Below, in pieces: positions 41,127 to 49,969 of a stretch of 64,000 bases of DNA. The position numbers and the translations under genes were made by a program. The notes below the pieces were generated by a model. The model was not told the origin of the DNA. It saw nothing but the letters and a program-made list of their open reading frames with translations, and ran no database searches. Position 1 is the stretch's first letter. Every line of letters begins with the position of its first letter. Source of the stretch: Acidobacteriota bacterium (GTDB lineage Bacteria > Acidobacteriota > Terriglobia > Acidiferrales > UBA7541); NCBI GenBank assembly GCA_027307115.1, contig DAHUXN010000064.1, forward strand, positions 1 to 64,000, written 5' to 3'.

Positions 41127-41345
41127 TCATTCCTTACTCTCTTTATATTCCTCATACCACTCCATCTGAATCGCTTCCAGCTTGCCTTCGTTCGACAGCG
41201 CCGGGTCGCCCGTGAATCCATCGAGCTCCGTGACCCATTTGTGCAAATCGGTGAAACGCACCGTCAACGGATCCATGCCCGGAAATTTTTCCACCAGCCG
41301 GATCCCAATTTCTTCCGCATTATCCCAGTCAAAAGTTCCCGGCAT
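41127..41345 (-). CDS. iscX: IscX (Fe-S cluster assembly accessory protein)
   Basis: Small acidic protein of 72 residues that binds IscS and is thought to tune iron delivery or inhibit cluster assembly. The family-defining block is present: TFDWDNAEEIGIRLVEKFPGMDPLTVRFTDLHKWVTELDGF and SNEGKLEAIQMEWYEEY. Length is normal. It lies 72 bases after ferredoxin in the isc operon. A separate promoter-like TATAAT (41377-41382) upstream suggests it might also be expressed with yfiT alone. Confidence 0.93.
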   Translation of the reverse strand: MPGTFDWDNAEEIGIRLVEKFPGMDPLTVRFTDLHKWVTELDGFTGDPALSNEGKLEAIQMEWYEEYKESKE

Positions 41346-41376
41346 CGCTTTTCTCCGCTCTTCGAATCATATAGGA

Positions 41377-41405
41377 ATTATATAAATGCGGCCGCGCCGC
41401 GCAAA
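41377..41405 (-). promoter_or_regulatory. Possible internal promoter for iscX-yfiT
   Basis: On the minus strand a perfect TATAAT (41382-41377) with TTTGCG 17 bases upstream lies between fdx and iscX, about 32 bases before the iscX ATG. The -35 box is poor, so this remains tentative. Confidence 0.35.
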
Positions 41406-41417
41406 GAATCTCTTTCT

Positions 41418-41828
41418 TTAGTGCTCTGCTTCCTTGGCGTAATTTTTGTTCCACGACGGGATCTCCACCACGATATCTTTCGTACCGTCCGGCACGCACT
41501 GGCAGCCGAGCCGCGACTTCGGCGTCACGCCGGGAGCTTCGTCAAGCTGGTCGAGTTCCGCATCGGTCGCTTCGTTACATGATTCGAGGCCTTCATGCAC
41601 GATCACGTGGCACGTCGAACACGCGCAAACGCCGCCGCAGGCGTGATCGAGCCCCATGTGAAATCCGGTCGCGATGTCGAGAATGCTGCCCGGCAAGCCG
41701 TCGTGCCCGTAGGGGAATTTCGCTGGGTCGACTTCCACGGTCTTGCCTTCCTTGGCGAACGTCACTTTGAATTTCTGCGTCGCCGTCGTGTATTTGGTTT
41801 CTTCGATGTAAGGATTTTTGCCGCCCAT
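41418..41828 (-). CDS. fdx: ISC-type [2Fe-2S] ferredoxin
   Basis: Electron-transfer ferredoxin of 136 residues, adrenodoxin-like, thought to reduce sulfur during cluster assembly on IscU. The cysteine ligands are in DHACGGVCACSTCHVIVHE plus RLGCQC near the C-terminus. An N-terminal extension of about 15 residues (GGKNPYIEETKYTTA) precedes the usual start of the fold. It lies 29 bases after hscA in the isc operon and 72 bases before iscX. Confidence 0.94.
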   Translation of the reverse strand: MGGKNPYIEETKYTTATQKFKVTFAKEGKTVEVDPAKFPYGHDGLPGSILDIATGFHMGLDHACGGVCACSTCHVIVHEGLESCNEATDAELDQLDEAPGVTPKSRLGCQCVPDGTKDIVVEIPSWNKNYAKEAEH

Positions 41829-41857
41829 TGCGCCTCACTTCCAAAACTTTCGCGTGA

Positions 41858-43699
41858 CTAAACTTCGTCGATCCTCTTGCCGCCGACCGCCGCCTGCAGC
41901 ACTTTGTTCATAGTCAATTCCGCCAGATTCAACGTCGCTTGATTCAGTTCGTCAATTCGCGCGCGCACCAATTTGTAATCCGTGCCGGAAACGGCTTCGC
42001 GCAGCGCCGCAACTGATTGGTCAATCGCCGCTCGTTCTTCGCGCGAAAGCCCCGCTGCGTGAACACCCGAGAGCGCCTTCTCCGTCGCGCGCAAAATCGC
42101 GTCAGCTTCGTTGCGCGCTTCGATGATCTGCCGCTGCTCGAAATCCTGCTCGGCGAATTCAATCGACTCTTCGAGCATGCGCTCCATCTCGGCATCCGTC
42201 AGCCCGTAGCTCGGCTGCACTTCGAGCGTGCTTTGCTCGCCGGTGCGCAAATCGCGCGCGGCCACTTGCAGAATCCCGTTCGCATCGATGAGGAATTTCA
42301 CTTCGATGCGCGCCAGCCCCGCGGGCCCCGGCGGCACTTTCAATTGAAAACTCGCGAGCGACCGGCAATCGGCGGCAAGTTCGCGCTCGCCTTGCAGGAT
42401 ATGAATGTCGATTCCCGTCTGATTGTCGACGCCCGTGGTGAACAGTTCCTGCGCGCTCGCCGGAATCGTGGAATTTCGCGGAATCAGTTTGGCCACCACG
42501 CTGCCCATCGTTTCGATTCCCAGAGATAGCGGCGTCACGTCGAGCAGCAACATGTTTTTCACGCCACTTTCGAGAATATCGGCCTGAACCGCCGCGCCCA
42601 GCGCCACCACCTCATCCGGATTCAGTTCGCAATGCGGCGCGCGTCCGAAATAATCGCCGACCGTTTTGCGCACCAGAGGAATCCGCGTCGATCCGCCCAC
42701 CAGCACCACTTCATCCATTTCCGACGGCTGCATTTTCGCATCGGCCAGCGCCATTTTCACGGGCGCCATGGTCCGCGCAATGATCGGCGCAATCATTTCT
42801 TCGAATTCAGCGCGTGTGATTTCGCGGTTGTAGATGCGATCGTCGGGCAACGCAAATCGAATCGCCGCGCGCTCCGCGTTCGAAAGCTCGTGCTTGGTGT
42901 GAATCAGCGTTTTGCGCAATTCCTGCACGGCTTCCGGATACCGCTCAAAATCGACGCGATATTTCTTCTCGATTTCCTCGCGCGCCATCGCAGAGAGCGC
43001 GTTGTCGATGTCGTCTCCGCCCAGATGCGTGTCGCCATTCGTGGCGAGCACCTGGTAAATATCGCCCTCGGTCGTGGAAATCAGTTTCAGAATCGAAATA
43101 TCAAAGGTGCCGCCGCCGAAATCGTATACGGCCACGCGGCCGCGCCGCTGCTTGTGCAGACCGTAGGCCAGCGCCGCCGCCGTTGGCTCGTTCACCAGCC
43201 GCAGCACTTCGAGGCCCGCGAGGCGTCCCGCGTCTTTCGTCGCTTGCCGCTGCGCGTCGTTGAAATACGCAGGCACGGTAATGACCGCGCGGTCAACCGT
43301 GTCCTTGAAAAAATCCTCCGCCCACGATTTCAGTTCGCGCAAGATGAAAGCGGAAATCTCCGGCGGCGTGAAATACTTGTCGCCCAGCTTCACGCGAATC
43401 ACGCCGCGGCTTTTTTCGTCGATGCGGAAAGGAAAAATCTTCAGCTCGTCGCGCACATCGTCGACGCCGCGTCCCATCAGCCTCTTCACCGAATAAATCG
43501 TGCGGTTCGATTGCGTGAGCAACCGGCGTCGCGCCGGCTCGCCCGCGACAATCGTACCGTTCGCGTCCAGGCTCACCACGGACGGGCACAGCGTCTCGCC
43601 GTAGGGCCCCTGAATGCACCGCGGCTCGCCCGTCGCCGGATCGACAAACGCGATCAGGCTGAACGTGGTCCCCAAATCAATTCCAACTGTCTTCCCCAT
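41858..43699 (-). CDS. hscA: HscA, Hsp70-type iron-sulfur chaperone
   Basis: Specialised Hsp70 of 613 residues that, with HscB, releases the [2Fe-2S] cluster from IscU. The ATPase domain shows [45 protein letters not shown] and [10 protein letters not shown]. The substrate domain follows ([34 protein letters not shown]). It lacks the C-terminal EEVD-like linker of DnaK, as HscA does. It lies 9 bases after hscB and 29 before fdx, in the usual order. The partner motif in IscU (LPPVK) is present, supporting the HscA call over DnaK. Confidence 0.95.
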   Translation of the reverse strand: MGKTVGIDLGTTFSLIAFVDPATGEPRCIQGPYGETLCPSVVSLDANGTIVAGEPARRRLLTQSNRTIYSVKRLMGRGVDDVRDELKIFPFRIDEKSRGVIRVKLGDKYFTPPEISAFILRELKSWAEDFFKDTVDRAVITVPAYFNDAQRQATKDAGRLAGLEVLRLVNEPTAAALAYGLHKQRRGRVAVYDFGGGTFDISILKLISTTEGDIYQVLATNGDTHLGGDDIDNALSAMAREEIEKKYRVDFERYPEAVQELRKTLIHTKHELSNAERAAIRFALPDDRIYNREITRAEFEEMIAPIIARTMAPVKMALADAKMQPSEMDEVVLVGGSTRIPLVRKTVGDYFGRAPHCELNPDEVVALGAAVQADILESGVKNMLLLDVTPLSLGIETMGSVVAKLIPRNSTIPASAQELFTTGVDNQTGIDIHILQGERELAADCRSLASFQLKVPPGPAGLARIEVKFLIDANGILQVAARDLRTGEQSTLEVQPSYGLTDAEMERMLEESIEFAEQDFEQRQIIEARNEADAILRATEKALSGVHAAGLSREERAAIDQSVAALREAVSGTDYKLVRARIDELNQATLNLAELTMNKVLQAAVGGKRIDEV

Positions 43700-43708
43700 G
43701 AACTTTCT

Positions 43709-44404
43709 CTAAGCCTCTAATTCCTGTGCGACATTGCGCACCAGATTTCGGATGTACGAACGCCGGTTCAACACTTCATTTAATTTCGCCATCTGCTTGC
43801 GACGTTCGTTGTCGTCCGCGCCCGCATCCACGGACTTATCCCATTCGCTGAAGACGTGCAGCAACTCCGCGTCGATCTCTTCCAGTTTTTCTTGGAAATT
43901 CTTCTGGGCCTCGCCGAGCCTGACCCGCAATCCGCTCAAGTCCCCGCCGTCATTTCTTGCCGTGCGCAATTCGTCGAGCGATTCATTCAACTCGAAAACC
44001 TCTTCGAGCAGTTCCGGAGGCGCTTGCTGCTTCGTCGTGCCCTCTTTGCGAACGCCCTCGCGCAATAACAGATATTCGACGCGCAACACCGGCTCGCGCA
44101 GCGTCCGGTACGCATCATTCAATTCCGAAGAGCGCTCCAGAGCCAAATTCCGCTCGAACTCGGACGCCTTCACAAAATTGTCCGGATGCAGCTTCCAGCT
44201 CAGCTGATGGAACCGCTGTTCGAGCCCCGCCTCGTCGATTTTCAGCTTTTGCGGCAATCCGAAAAACGCAAAATAATCTGCGCCGTCGGCAAGCGGTTGA
44301 ATTTTCCCGCACGCCGCGCAGAAATGCCCGCCGCCGGCAACCGCGTTGCAATTCCAACAAGCCTGAGCGGGCGCAGCGCCGGTCTGTGTCTTTGTGGAGC
44401 TCAT
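43709..44404 (-). CDS. hscB: HscB (Hsc20) co-chaperone with N-terminal zinc ribbon
   Basis: J-domain co-chaperone of 231 residues that stimulates HscA and delivers IscU. ATG 44404 is chosen because the sequence before it has no conserved start. Residues 16-32 form CWNC...CAAC, a zinc-ribbon pair, then the J-domain with the HPD signature in WKLHPDNF near residue 74 and a coiled-coil C-terminal IscU-binding domain (DELRTARNDGG, LEEIDAELLHVF). Most bacterial HscB proteins lack the N-terminal ribbon; mammalian HSC20 has one. It lies 9 bases before hscA and about 105 after iscA. Confidence 0.93.
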   Translation of the reverse strand: MSSTKTQTGAAPAQACWNCNAVAGGGHFCAACGKIQPLADGADYFAFFGLPQKLKIDEAGLEQRFHQLSWKLHPDNFVKASEFERNLALERSSELNDAYRTLREPVLRVEYLLLREGVRKEGTTKQQAPPELLEEVFELNESLDELRTARNDGGDLSGLRVRLGEAQKNFQEKLEEIDAELLHVFSEWDKSVDAGADDNERRKQMAKLNEVLNRRSYIRNLVRNVAQELEA

Positions 44405-44509
44405 GTATGATTTCCTAAGCGATTTTTTGGCGAGGCGGCTGAGTTCGCGGCATTCAACATCGTCAAGTTCCCCCGCCGCGGACATTGCAAAAAAGAAGCA
44501 GAAACAAAA

Positions 44510-44839
44510 TCAGGCTGTGAAAGAACTCCCGCAGCCGCAGCTTCGCGTCGCTTGAGGATTCTGGAAAACGAATCCCTGCCGCACAAGCGTCTCTTCGAAA
44601 TCGAGCGTCGTGTCGGCGAGATACAGAAAACTCTTCGCGTCCACGAAAACGCGCGCGCCATTTTCCTCGATCACTTTGTCGCGGTCGCGCGCCTGCGTTT
44701 CAAGCCGCATCGCATACGACAGTCCCGAGCATCCGCCGCCCTGCACGCCCACGCGCAATCCACCGGAATCGGAAGGCACGCCTTCCTTTGCGAGCAGTTC
44801 GCGGATTTTCTCCGCCGCTTTTTCCGTAACGTGAATCAT
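44510..44839 (-). CDS. iscA: IscA-type iron-sulfur carrier
   Basis: A-type carrier of 109 residues that binds iron or a cluster through three cysteines. The motifs GGGCSGLSY and SCGCGSSFT at the C-terminus are complete. ATG 44839 (MIHVTEKA) is chosen over a frame with an unusual basic N-terminus and lies 66 bases after iscU. The gene order iscU-iscA-hscB is the standard isc order. Function overlaps ErpA-type proteins, which are indistinguishable here. Confidence 0.94.
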   Translation of the reverse strand: MIHVTEKAAEKIRELLAKEGVPSDSGGLRVGVQGGGCSGLSYAMRLETQARDRDKVIEENGARVFVDAKSFLYLADTTLDFEETLVRQGFVFQNPQATRSCGCGSSFTA

Positions 44840-44905
44840 GGCCCTCGCCTCCCGCCGGCGAACGCGAAACAAATCGTCCGCCCTGCATCGTGCGATTCCC
44901 TGTTG

Positions 44906-45334
44906 TTAACTATGCGCCTGCGCTGCGCTAGTCTGCGCGGCCGGGTCGCCTTCGCCGGCTTTCTTCTTCCAGTCGGAGATAGCCGCCTTAATCGCGTCTT
45001 CCGCCAGCACCGAGCAGTGAATCTTCACCGGCGGCAGCGAAAGTTCGCGGACGATGTCGGTATTCTTGATCGAGAGCGCCTCTTCCACCGTTTTCCCGCG
45101 CACCCATTCGGTCGCGAGTGAAGAGCTCGCAATCGCCGAGCCGCAGCCAAACGTCTTGAACTTCGCTTCCTCGATCACGCGCGTGTCGGGATTGATTTTC
45201 ATTTGTAGTTTCATCACGTCGCCGCATTCCGGCGCGCCGACGAGCCCCGTCCCCACGTTCGGATCTTTCTTGTCGAGAGAGCCGACGTTGCGCGGATTGT
45301 TGTAGTGCTCAATTACTTTGTCGCTGTAAGCCAT
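44906..45334 (-). CDS. iscU: IscU scaffold protein
   Basis: Scaffold on which the [2Fe-2S] cluster is built, 142 residues. Cluster ligands are C37 (PECGD), C64 (FGCGSAIASSS) and C107 (HCSVLAEDAI), and Asp39 completes the active set. The LPPVK motif at residues 100-104 is the HscA recognition site. ATG 45334 is the start, following GGAGGGG; an ATG one codon earlier is also possible. It lies 56 bases after iscS. The short C-terminal tail (SAAQAHS) is not conserved. Confidence 0.96.
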   Translation of the reverse strand: MAYSDKVIEHYNNPRNVGSLDKKDPNVGTGLVGAPECGDVMKLQMKINPDTRVIEEAKFKTFGCGSAIASSSLATEWVRGKTVEEALSIKNTDIVRELSLPPVKIHCSVLAEDAIKAAISDWKKKAGEGDPAAQTSAAQAHS

Positions 45335-45390
45335 CATCCCCTCCAGCAAATTTGATCAAGCGTTTCCGATTCCCCATCCCCAGAAAAACT

Positions 45391-46611
45391 TTATGCCGTC
45401 TTCCAGTTCATTTTGCTCACGTCGGTGCCTTCCTTCGCCATTTCGTACAGCGGAGAAAGCTCGCGCAAACGGTTCACGGTCTCGACCACGCGATTCGCCA
45501 CGTAATCGACTTCCTCTTCCGTGTTGAATCTTCCGATTCCGAATCGAATCGACGTGTGCGCCAAATCCTCGCCAACGCCGAGCGCCTTCAGCACGTAGCT
45601 CGGTTCCAGCGTCGCGGAAGTGCAAGCCGAACCGCTCGACACCGCAACGTCGTTGATGCCCATCAGCAGCGACTCGCCTTCCACATACGCGAAGCTGATA
45701 TTGATGTTGTGCGGCAGATGATGCTCCATCGTGCCGTTGATGAATGTCTCATCCAGTTTCGACATGATGGCTCCTCTCAACCGGTCGCGCAACGCGCTCA
45801 GTTTCTTCGTTTCCTCGGCCATTTCCAGGCGGCAGAGTTCACACGCCTTGCCGAATCCCACGATGCCCGGAACGTTCAGCGTGCCAGAACGCATGCCGCG
45901 TTCGTGTCCGCCGCCGTCGACCATCGCGGTCAATTGCACGCGCGGATTCTTGCGGCGCACATACAGCGCTCCGACGCCTTTCGGTCCGTAAAGTTTGTGC
46001 GCCGAAATCGAGAGCAGATCGATGCCGTCCTTTTGCACGTCCACGGGAACCTTGCCCACGGCCTGCACGCCATCGCTGTGAAAGAAGACGCCCTTCTCTT
46101 TCGCGATCTTGCCAATCTCCGCAATCGGTTGAATCACGCCGATTTCGTTGTTCGCATACATAATCGAAATCAAAATCGTCTTGGGTGTGATCGCCCGGCG
46201 CAAATCATCCAGATTGATTTGTCCACTCTTCTCCACCGGCAAATACGTAACCTCGTAGCCTTCTTTTTCGAGGCGCTTGCAAGTGTCGAGCACAGCTTTG
46301 TGCTCGGTGACTTGCGTGATGATGTGATTGCCCTTCTCGCGGTACATCTCCGCGACGCCCTTAATTGCCAGATTGTCCGATTCGGTCGCGCCGCTCGTGA
46401 ACACAATCTCTTTCGGTGTCGCGCCAATCAACTGCGCAATCTGCGCGCGCGCGTTCTCGACCGCTTCTTCGCCTGCCCAGCCGAAAGCGTGGTTGCGGCT
46501 CGCTGCGTTCCCGAATTTCTCGGTGAAATACGGCAGCATTGCATCCACCACTCGCGGGTCGACCGGAGTGGTTGCGTGATTATCCATATAAATCGGTAGT
46601 TTAATTGCCAT
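45391..46611 (-). CDS. iscS: Cysteine desulfurase IscS
   Basis: PLP enzyme of 406 residues that takes sulfur from cysteine and passes it to IscU and other acceptors. [14 protein letters not shown]-lysine [16 protein letters not shown] and the mobile loop [19 protein letters not shown] (catalytic Cys) are present, typical of the IscS class with a long loop. It lies 12 bases after iscR, the conserved leading position. Its length and C-terminus ([14 protein letters not shown]) agree with the IscS class. Confidence 0.97.
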   Translation of the reverse strand: MAIKLPIYMDNHATTPVDPRVVDAMLPYFTEKFGNAASRNHAFGWAGEEAVENARAQIAQLIGATPKEIVFTSGATESDNLAIKGVAEMYREKGNHIITQVTEHKAVLDTCKRLEKEGYEVTYLPVEKSGQINLDDLRRAITPKTILISIMYANNEIGVIQPIAEIGKIAKEKGVFFHSDGVQAVGKVPVDVQKDGIDLLSISAHKLYGPKGVGALYVRRKNPRVQLTAMVDGGGHERGMRSGTLNVPGIVGFGKACELCRLEMAEETKKLSALRDRLRGAIMSKLDETFINGTMEHHLPHNINISFAYVEGESLLMGINDVAVSSGSACTSATLEPSYVLKALGVGEDLAHTSIRFGIGRFNTEEEVDYVANRVVETVNRLRELSPLYEMAKEGTDVSKMNWKTA

Positions 46612-46623
46612 TCCTCATCTCCC

Positions 46624-47061
46624 CTAAACTCGCAGCTCGACCACCTCGGAAGCCGGGGCGTCGTCAGCCATTTGTGAAATCGTGACTTTGCTCAGCATCT
46701 CAAGAATGCTGCGATTCACTTTACGAAGCGGCTCTTTGATCGTGCAGGTGTGCGTCTGATCGCAATTGCCATGGTGCGTCACACAGGATGTCAGCGACAC
46801 TGGCCCGTCAATCGCGCTAATCGTCTCGAGCGCCGTGATCGTTCGCGCGTCGCGCCCGAGCGTGTATCCGCCGCTGGAGCCGTGCCGCGCCACCACAAGG
46901 CCCACGCGCGCCAGCTTCTGCAGCACCTTGGCCATCAACGGCGCGGAAATCCCGTACAGTTCAGCAATGTCCGCGGCGCTGCACGAACCGTCGTTCGGAT
47001 GCGTTGCGAGATGCTTCAACGCGATCAACGCGTAATCCGACTTTTTCGACAGCTTCAACAT
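46624..47061 (-). CDS. iscR: Rrf2-family regulator IscR
   Basis: Fe-S sensing repressor of the isc operon, 145 residues, expected to bind a [2Fe-2S] cluster and repress when clusters are abundant. Winged-helix DNA-binding region (KSDYALIALKHLA, GISAPLMAKVLQKLARVGLV) precedes the cluster cysteines C93, C100 and C106 in TSCVTHHGNCDQTHTC. ATG 47061 (MLKLSKKSDY) is used, giving the family start. It is first in the operon, downstream of a strong promoter with TAGAAT at 47106-47111. An upstream palindrome may be its own operator. The binding site cannot be proven. Confidence 0.94.
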   Translation of the reverse strand: MLKLSKKSDYALIALKHLATHPNDGSCSAADIAELYGISAPLMAKVLQKLARVGLVVARHGSSGGYTLGRDARTITALETISAIDGPVSLTSCVTHHGNCDQTHTCTIKEPLRKVNRSILEMLSKVTISQMADDAPASEVVELRV

Positions 47062-47105
47062 GGGAACGATTTGACCGGATATACGACCCACCCAGTCGCA
47101 TATTC

Positions 47106-47135
47106 ATTCTAGGCGTGTCTAGCCTTTCGTGTCAA
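47106..47135 (-). promoter_or_regulatory. isc operon promoter
   Basis: On the minus strand TTGACA (47135-47130), 18-base spacer and TAGAAT (47111-47106), about 45 bases before the iscR ATG. Only the -35 box is full consensus. The spacer holds CTAG-ACACGC-CTAG, a small dyad that could be an operator. Confidence 0.65.
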
Positions 47136-47156
47136 GTAGAACTATTACTGCAAACC

Positions 47157-47170
47157 CTATGTTAACATAG
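47157..47170. repeat. Palindrome upstream of the isc promoter
   Basis: CTATGTTAACATAG is a perfect 14-base palindrome about 22 bases upstream of the -35 box. It is a possible binding site for IscR or another regulator; no second copy was searched for outside the window. Confidence 0.5.
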
Positions 47171-47298
47171 ATTTAAAACAGGACTAAACAGGTCGGGAAT
47201 ACGGTCGGCCTCTCGGCAGTGAATGGGCGAGAAATCCACTTTAACGAGCTGTTTCCCGCCTTGAATGGAGATGAGGTGACCTCGCCGCTTGGCAATTC

Positions 47299-48249
47299 CT
47301 AGTTTGTGGCGTTCTTCTTCGATGGCACGGCCGCCGATTCCGTCTTGTCTTTCCTCAGTATTTGCGCCGCCTGCTGCACGGTAATGTCCTCCGGCACGCG
47401 CTGATAATTCGATTCGACTCTCTTTTCATGCACGGCGATCGTCTTAAAGAACAGCGCTTTGCCATTCAATTCCGTGTCCAACAGCGTCATGTCCCAGTGC
47501 GTGCCTGCAACATCCGCTTGCTTTACCGCAAACGTGCCGCCTTTATCCAAATGCCCCAGAATTCCGCCGAAGAATTTCACTTCGCTGGTCAGACGTCCCC
47601 GCAATTCGACTAGTCGTTTCACCTTAGTGTTTAGCACCATCACGCCCGACATATGGTGAAACACTTCCGCCTCGTGCGAGGAAGCGTGAAATTTAGGATT
47701 GGGCTTGAACGTCAACCTCACCAGATCGCCCTTTCTGCCCGCATAGTGATACAGCAGCGCGTCCGGCAGCATCGCGAGCAATTTTGTTTCCTGGTCGCCA
47801 TCTCGTTTTAGCGTTTGCACTTGCTTCTTCAGTTCGTCCGATTCGTTCGTTAGCTTCTGAATCCGCGCATTTTCGGCGCGCTGCTGCTCCGCGTTCAAAG
47901 GTTTGCCATTCTCGGCCAACAGTCGGCTGACGTCGCCATGCTTCGTTTCAATCACGTCGTACAGCTGCTCTTTGCCGTTTTTCCACTCCGCTTTTCGGAA
48001 TCTCCACAAAGTATTGTCGCTCTGCTCCGCCTTCAGTTCGTTCGTGAGTACCTCTCGCGCCAATTGTTGCGCGTCGACTTTTCCGCCGCGATTCGAAACG
48101 GCTTTCTCCTCCGCCTTCGATTTCGAACTTTGAGTTTCCGCGGAAAGACTGGCGCCTGCGATAATCGCTATAATTGCTAGAAGAATTGCGGAAACGATCC
48201 AAACGCCTCGAAGAGTGAATGCCCGGTTATTATGACTCCCGAAAGACAT
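47299..48249 (-). CDS. Membrane-anchored hypothetical protein
   Basis: 316-residue protein with an uncleaved or signal-type hydrophobic N-terminus (GVWIVSAILLAIIAIIAGASLSAE). A charged coiled part (QSSKSKAEEKAVSNR, AENGKPLNAEQQRAENARIQKL) precedes a beta-rich region (LLYHYAGRKGDLVRLTFKPNPKFHASSHEAEVFHHMSG) resembling the lipoprotein-sorting (LolA/LppX-like) or outer-membrane protein folds seen in Acidobacteriota. I do not recognise a family with confidence. The gene lies upstream of the isc operon on the same strand, but the 207-base gap with its own promoter separates them. Confidence 0.65.
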   Translation of the reverse strand: MSFGSHNNRAFTLRGVWIVSAILLAIIAIIAGASLSAETQSSKSKAEEKAVSNRGGKVDAQQLAREVLTNELKAEQSDNTLWRFRKAEWKNGKEQLYDVIETKHGDVSRLLAENGKPLNAEQQRAENARIQKLTNESDELKKQVQTLKRDGDQETKLLAMLPDALLYHYAGRKGDLVRLTFKPNPKFHASSHEAEVFHHMSGVMVLNTKVKRLVELRGRLTSEVKFFGGILGHLDKGGTFAVKQADVAGTHWDMTLLDTELNGKALFFKTIAVHEKRVESNYQRVPEDITVQQAAQILRKDKTESAAVPSKKNATN

Positions 48250-48381
48250 CGCGCGACCTCGCTTCGTAAATTTTCAGCGGGCGGCTGCGCTCAGCTTTGC
48301 ACGAAATCAGCGCTTCCGTGTCCCGCCCCAAAATTAAGATGTTTTGGCGCTGCGGAAAGCCACTCTTGAAGACAAATTTGT

Positions 48382-48409
48382 TTTACTCTGCCGCGAATAA
48401 GTCTAGAAT
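48382..48409 (+). promoter_or_regulatory. Putative promoter and dyad of the BlaI-type regulator
   Basis: TTTACT (48382-48387), 16 bases, TAGAAT (48404-48409). An imperfect dyad TCTAGAA (48402-48408) / TTCTCTAG (48417-48424) overlaps the -10 box and the likely transcription start, which is where a repressor would bind. Autoregulation is plausible but unproven. Confidence 0.45.
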
Positions 48410-48466
48410 CTGTTGGTTCTCTAGCGGTGGCCCTCAGAGACAGCAGATGAAACGCGATTGAAAACA

Positions 48467-48919
48467 ATGATCCGCTTTTTGGAAACTCGGCGCACACGCG
48501 AGGAACGCGCTGACGCTCTTCAACAATTCGTCCTCGGCCACCTCGAAATCAGCGTGATGGAGATTCTGTGGTCGCGCGGCGAATCGAGCGTGCGAGACGT
48601 TGTTCACCGGCTTCCGCGCACGCTCGCGTATACGACCGTCATGACCACGCTCGACCGCCTCTACAAAAAAGATTTACTTAGTCGCCGCAAATCCGAGCGC
48701 GCCTTTCTCTATTCGCCGCGCCTCTCACCGGAAGAATGGGAGCGCAAACGCGCCGGCGATCTTGTTGCTGGCTTTCTTGCGGGACCGCAGCCTTCGCGCG
48801 ACTTGCTGATCTCATGCCTGGTCGAAGCGGTGGGTCAGTACGACAAAGCCCTACTCGATGCGCTCGAAAAAAGAATCCGCCAGAAACGCAAAGAGCTCTT
48901 TCGTCGAGGCCGCTCATGA
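48467..48919 (+). CDS. blaI: BlaI/MecI-family repressor
   Basis: Winged-helix repressor of 150 residues, the family that binds dyads in front of beta-lactamase or copper-resistance genes and is removed by proteolysis. The HTH block EISVMEILWSRGESSVRDVVHRLP and TLAYTTVMTTLDRLYKKDLL is typical; a shorter dimerisation tail follows. ATG 48467 is preferred to a TTG at 48458. Its stop overlaps the start of the M56 protein (ATGA), forming the usual repressor/sensor pair. No beta-lactamase gene follows, so the target may be the TonB receptor at 49970. Confidence 0.9.
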   Translation: MIRFLETRRTREERADALQQFVLGHLEISVMEILWSRGESSVRDVVHRLPRTLAYTTVMTTLDRLYKKDLLSRRKSERAFLYSPRLSPEEWERKRAGDLVAGFLAGPQPSRDLLISCLVEAVGQYDKALLDALEKRIRQKRKELFRRGRS

Positions 48920-49896
48920 TTCTTCCCTACATCCTGCGGCTGGTGTGTCTCTCCTTCGCGTCGTTTTTCCTGATTTGCGCGGTTTTGAGCCTTGCGGCAT
49001 GGCTTGTTGCGCCCTCTGCCATCCGGTTGGGTGAATCGCTCAAGCCACGTCTCGCCGCGCGTCTTCTGCTCGTCTTACGCCTGTCGCCTGTCGCCGTTGC
49101 CGCTTTCATCGTGTCGGCGCTTTGCGTGCCCAGCTATTTGTGGCTCGAGCCGAATGCAAATGCGGAACGGGTTGGCATCGCGTGTTGCTTCGCCGCTCTT
49201 CTCGGCGTCGCGCTCTGGACTTTTTCCCTCGTGCGAGTCCTGCGCGCCGTTTTTATCTCGCTTCGTTACCGCCGCCGGTGCGAGCGGGAAAGCAACGCCA
49301 CGCTTATCCCGAATCAGCAAGCGCCGCTGCTTGTCGTGGACACTGAAGGCGCGGTACTTGCCCTCGCGGGCGTAATCCGTCCGCGTGTGGTGGTGTCGCG
49401 CGGTGTGTTGCAGTCGCTCCTGCCGCATCAGCTCGAAGCGGCTCTCGAACACGAGCGCGCCCATCAATCTTCGCACGACAACCTCAAGCGCTTCTTTTTG
49501 CTTCTCGCGCCCGGCATTTTCCCATTTTCGCGAGGATTCGCCGCCATGGATCGTTCGTGGGCACGTTTCACCGAATGGGCCGCCGATGACCGCGCCGCCG
49601 CAGGAGATTCACAGCGCTCGCTTTCACTCGCTGAGGCGCTCGTGCGCGTCGCGCGGATGGAGGCGTCCTCGCCAACATCTTTGCTCGTCAGCTGCCTGAT
49701 CGAGGACGACCGCGATCTTTTCATCCGCGTCGATCGCCTGCTGACCCTCGAAGCGCCCGCCGAAAACGCTCCCCGCAAAATGCGCGCGCTGCTCGCCTGC
49801 ATTTATTTGGTCATCACCAGCCTTGTGATTGCCGCCGTGATGCGCCCGACCACGCTTTACTCCGTGCATCGCCTGCTCGAACACCTGATTCGATAA
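48916..49896 (+). CDS. M56-family (BlaR1-like) membrane metalloprotease
   Basis: Polytopic membrane protein of 326 residues with several hydrophobic segments at the N-terminus and the M56 zinc motif EHERAH near residue 180, followed by FPFSRGFAAMDRSWARFTEWAADDRAA, which is usual for BlaR1/MecR1 protease domains. The C-terminal penicillin-sensor domain of BlaR1 is missing, the protein ending soon after one more membrane helix near residues 293-311 (LLACIYLVITSLVIAAVMR). It would cleave BlaI-type repressors in response to an unknown membrane signal. ATG 48916 overlaps blaI (ATGA). Confidence 0.88.
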   Translation: MILPYILRLVCLSFASFFLICAVLSLAAWLVAPSAIRLGESLKPRLAARLLLVLRLSPVAVAAFIVSALCVPSYLWLEPNANAERVGIACCFAALLGVALWTFSLVRVLRAVFISLRYRRRCERESNATLIPNQQAPLLVVDTEGAVLALAGVIRPRVVVSRGVLQSLLPHQLEAALEHERAHQSSHDNLKRFFLLLAPGIFPFSRGFAAMDRSWARFTEWAADDRAAAGDSQRSLSLAEALVRVARMEASSPTSLLVSCLIEDDRDLFIRVDRLLTLEAPAENAPRKMRALLACIYLVITSLVIAAVMRPTTLYSVHRLLEHLIR

Positions 49897-49918
49897 TTTC
49901 CTTCTCCGAAAATAACCG

Positions 49919-49941
49919 AACTACGGCCCGTGGTAGTAGTT
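49919..49941. repeat. ACTAC/GTAGT dyad upstream of the TonB receptor
   Basis: AACTAC (49919-49924) and GTAGT (49933-49937) form inverted half-sites. BlaI boxes use ACTAC/GTAGT half-sites, though with a shorter spacer, so this could be a variant BlaI operator for the receptor gene at 49970. Confidence 0.4.
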
Positions 49942-49969
49942 TCCCGCACAAAGTAATCTGCGCAATCAA

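Noticed and set aside
42632-43720. A 362-residue plus-strand open frame
   Set aside because: Antisense to hscA, arginine/histidine-rich with no recognisable domain, so it is a GC-driven shadow.
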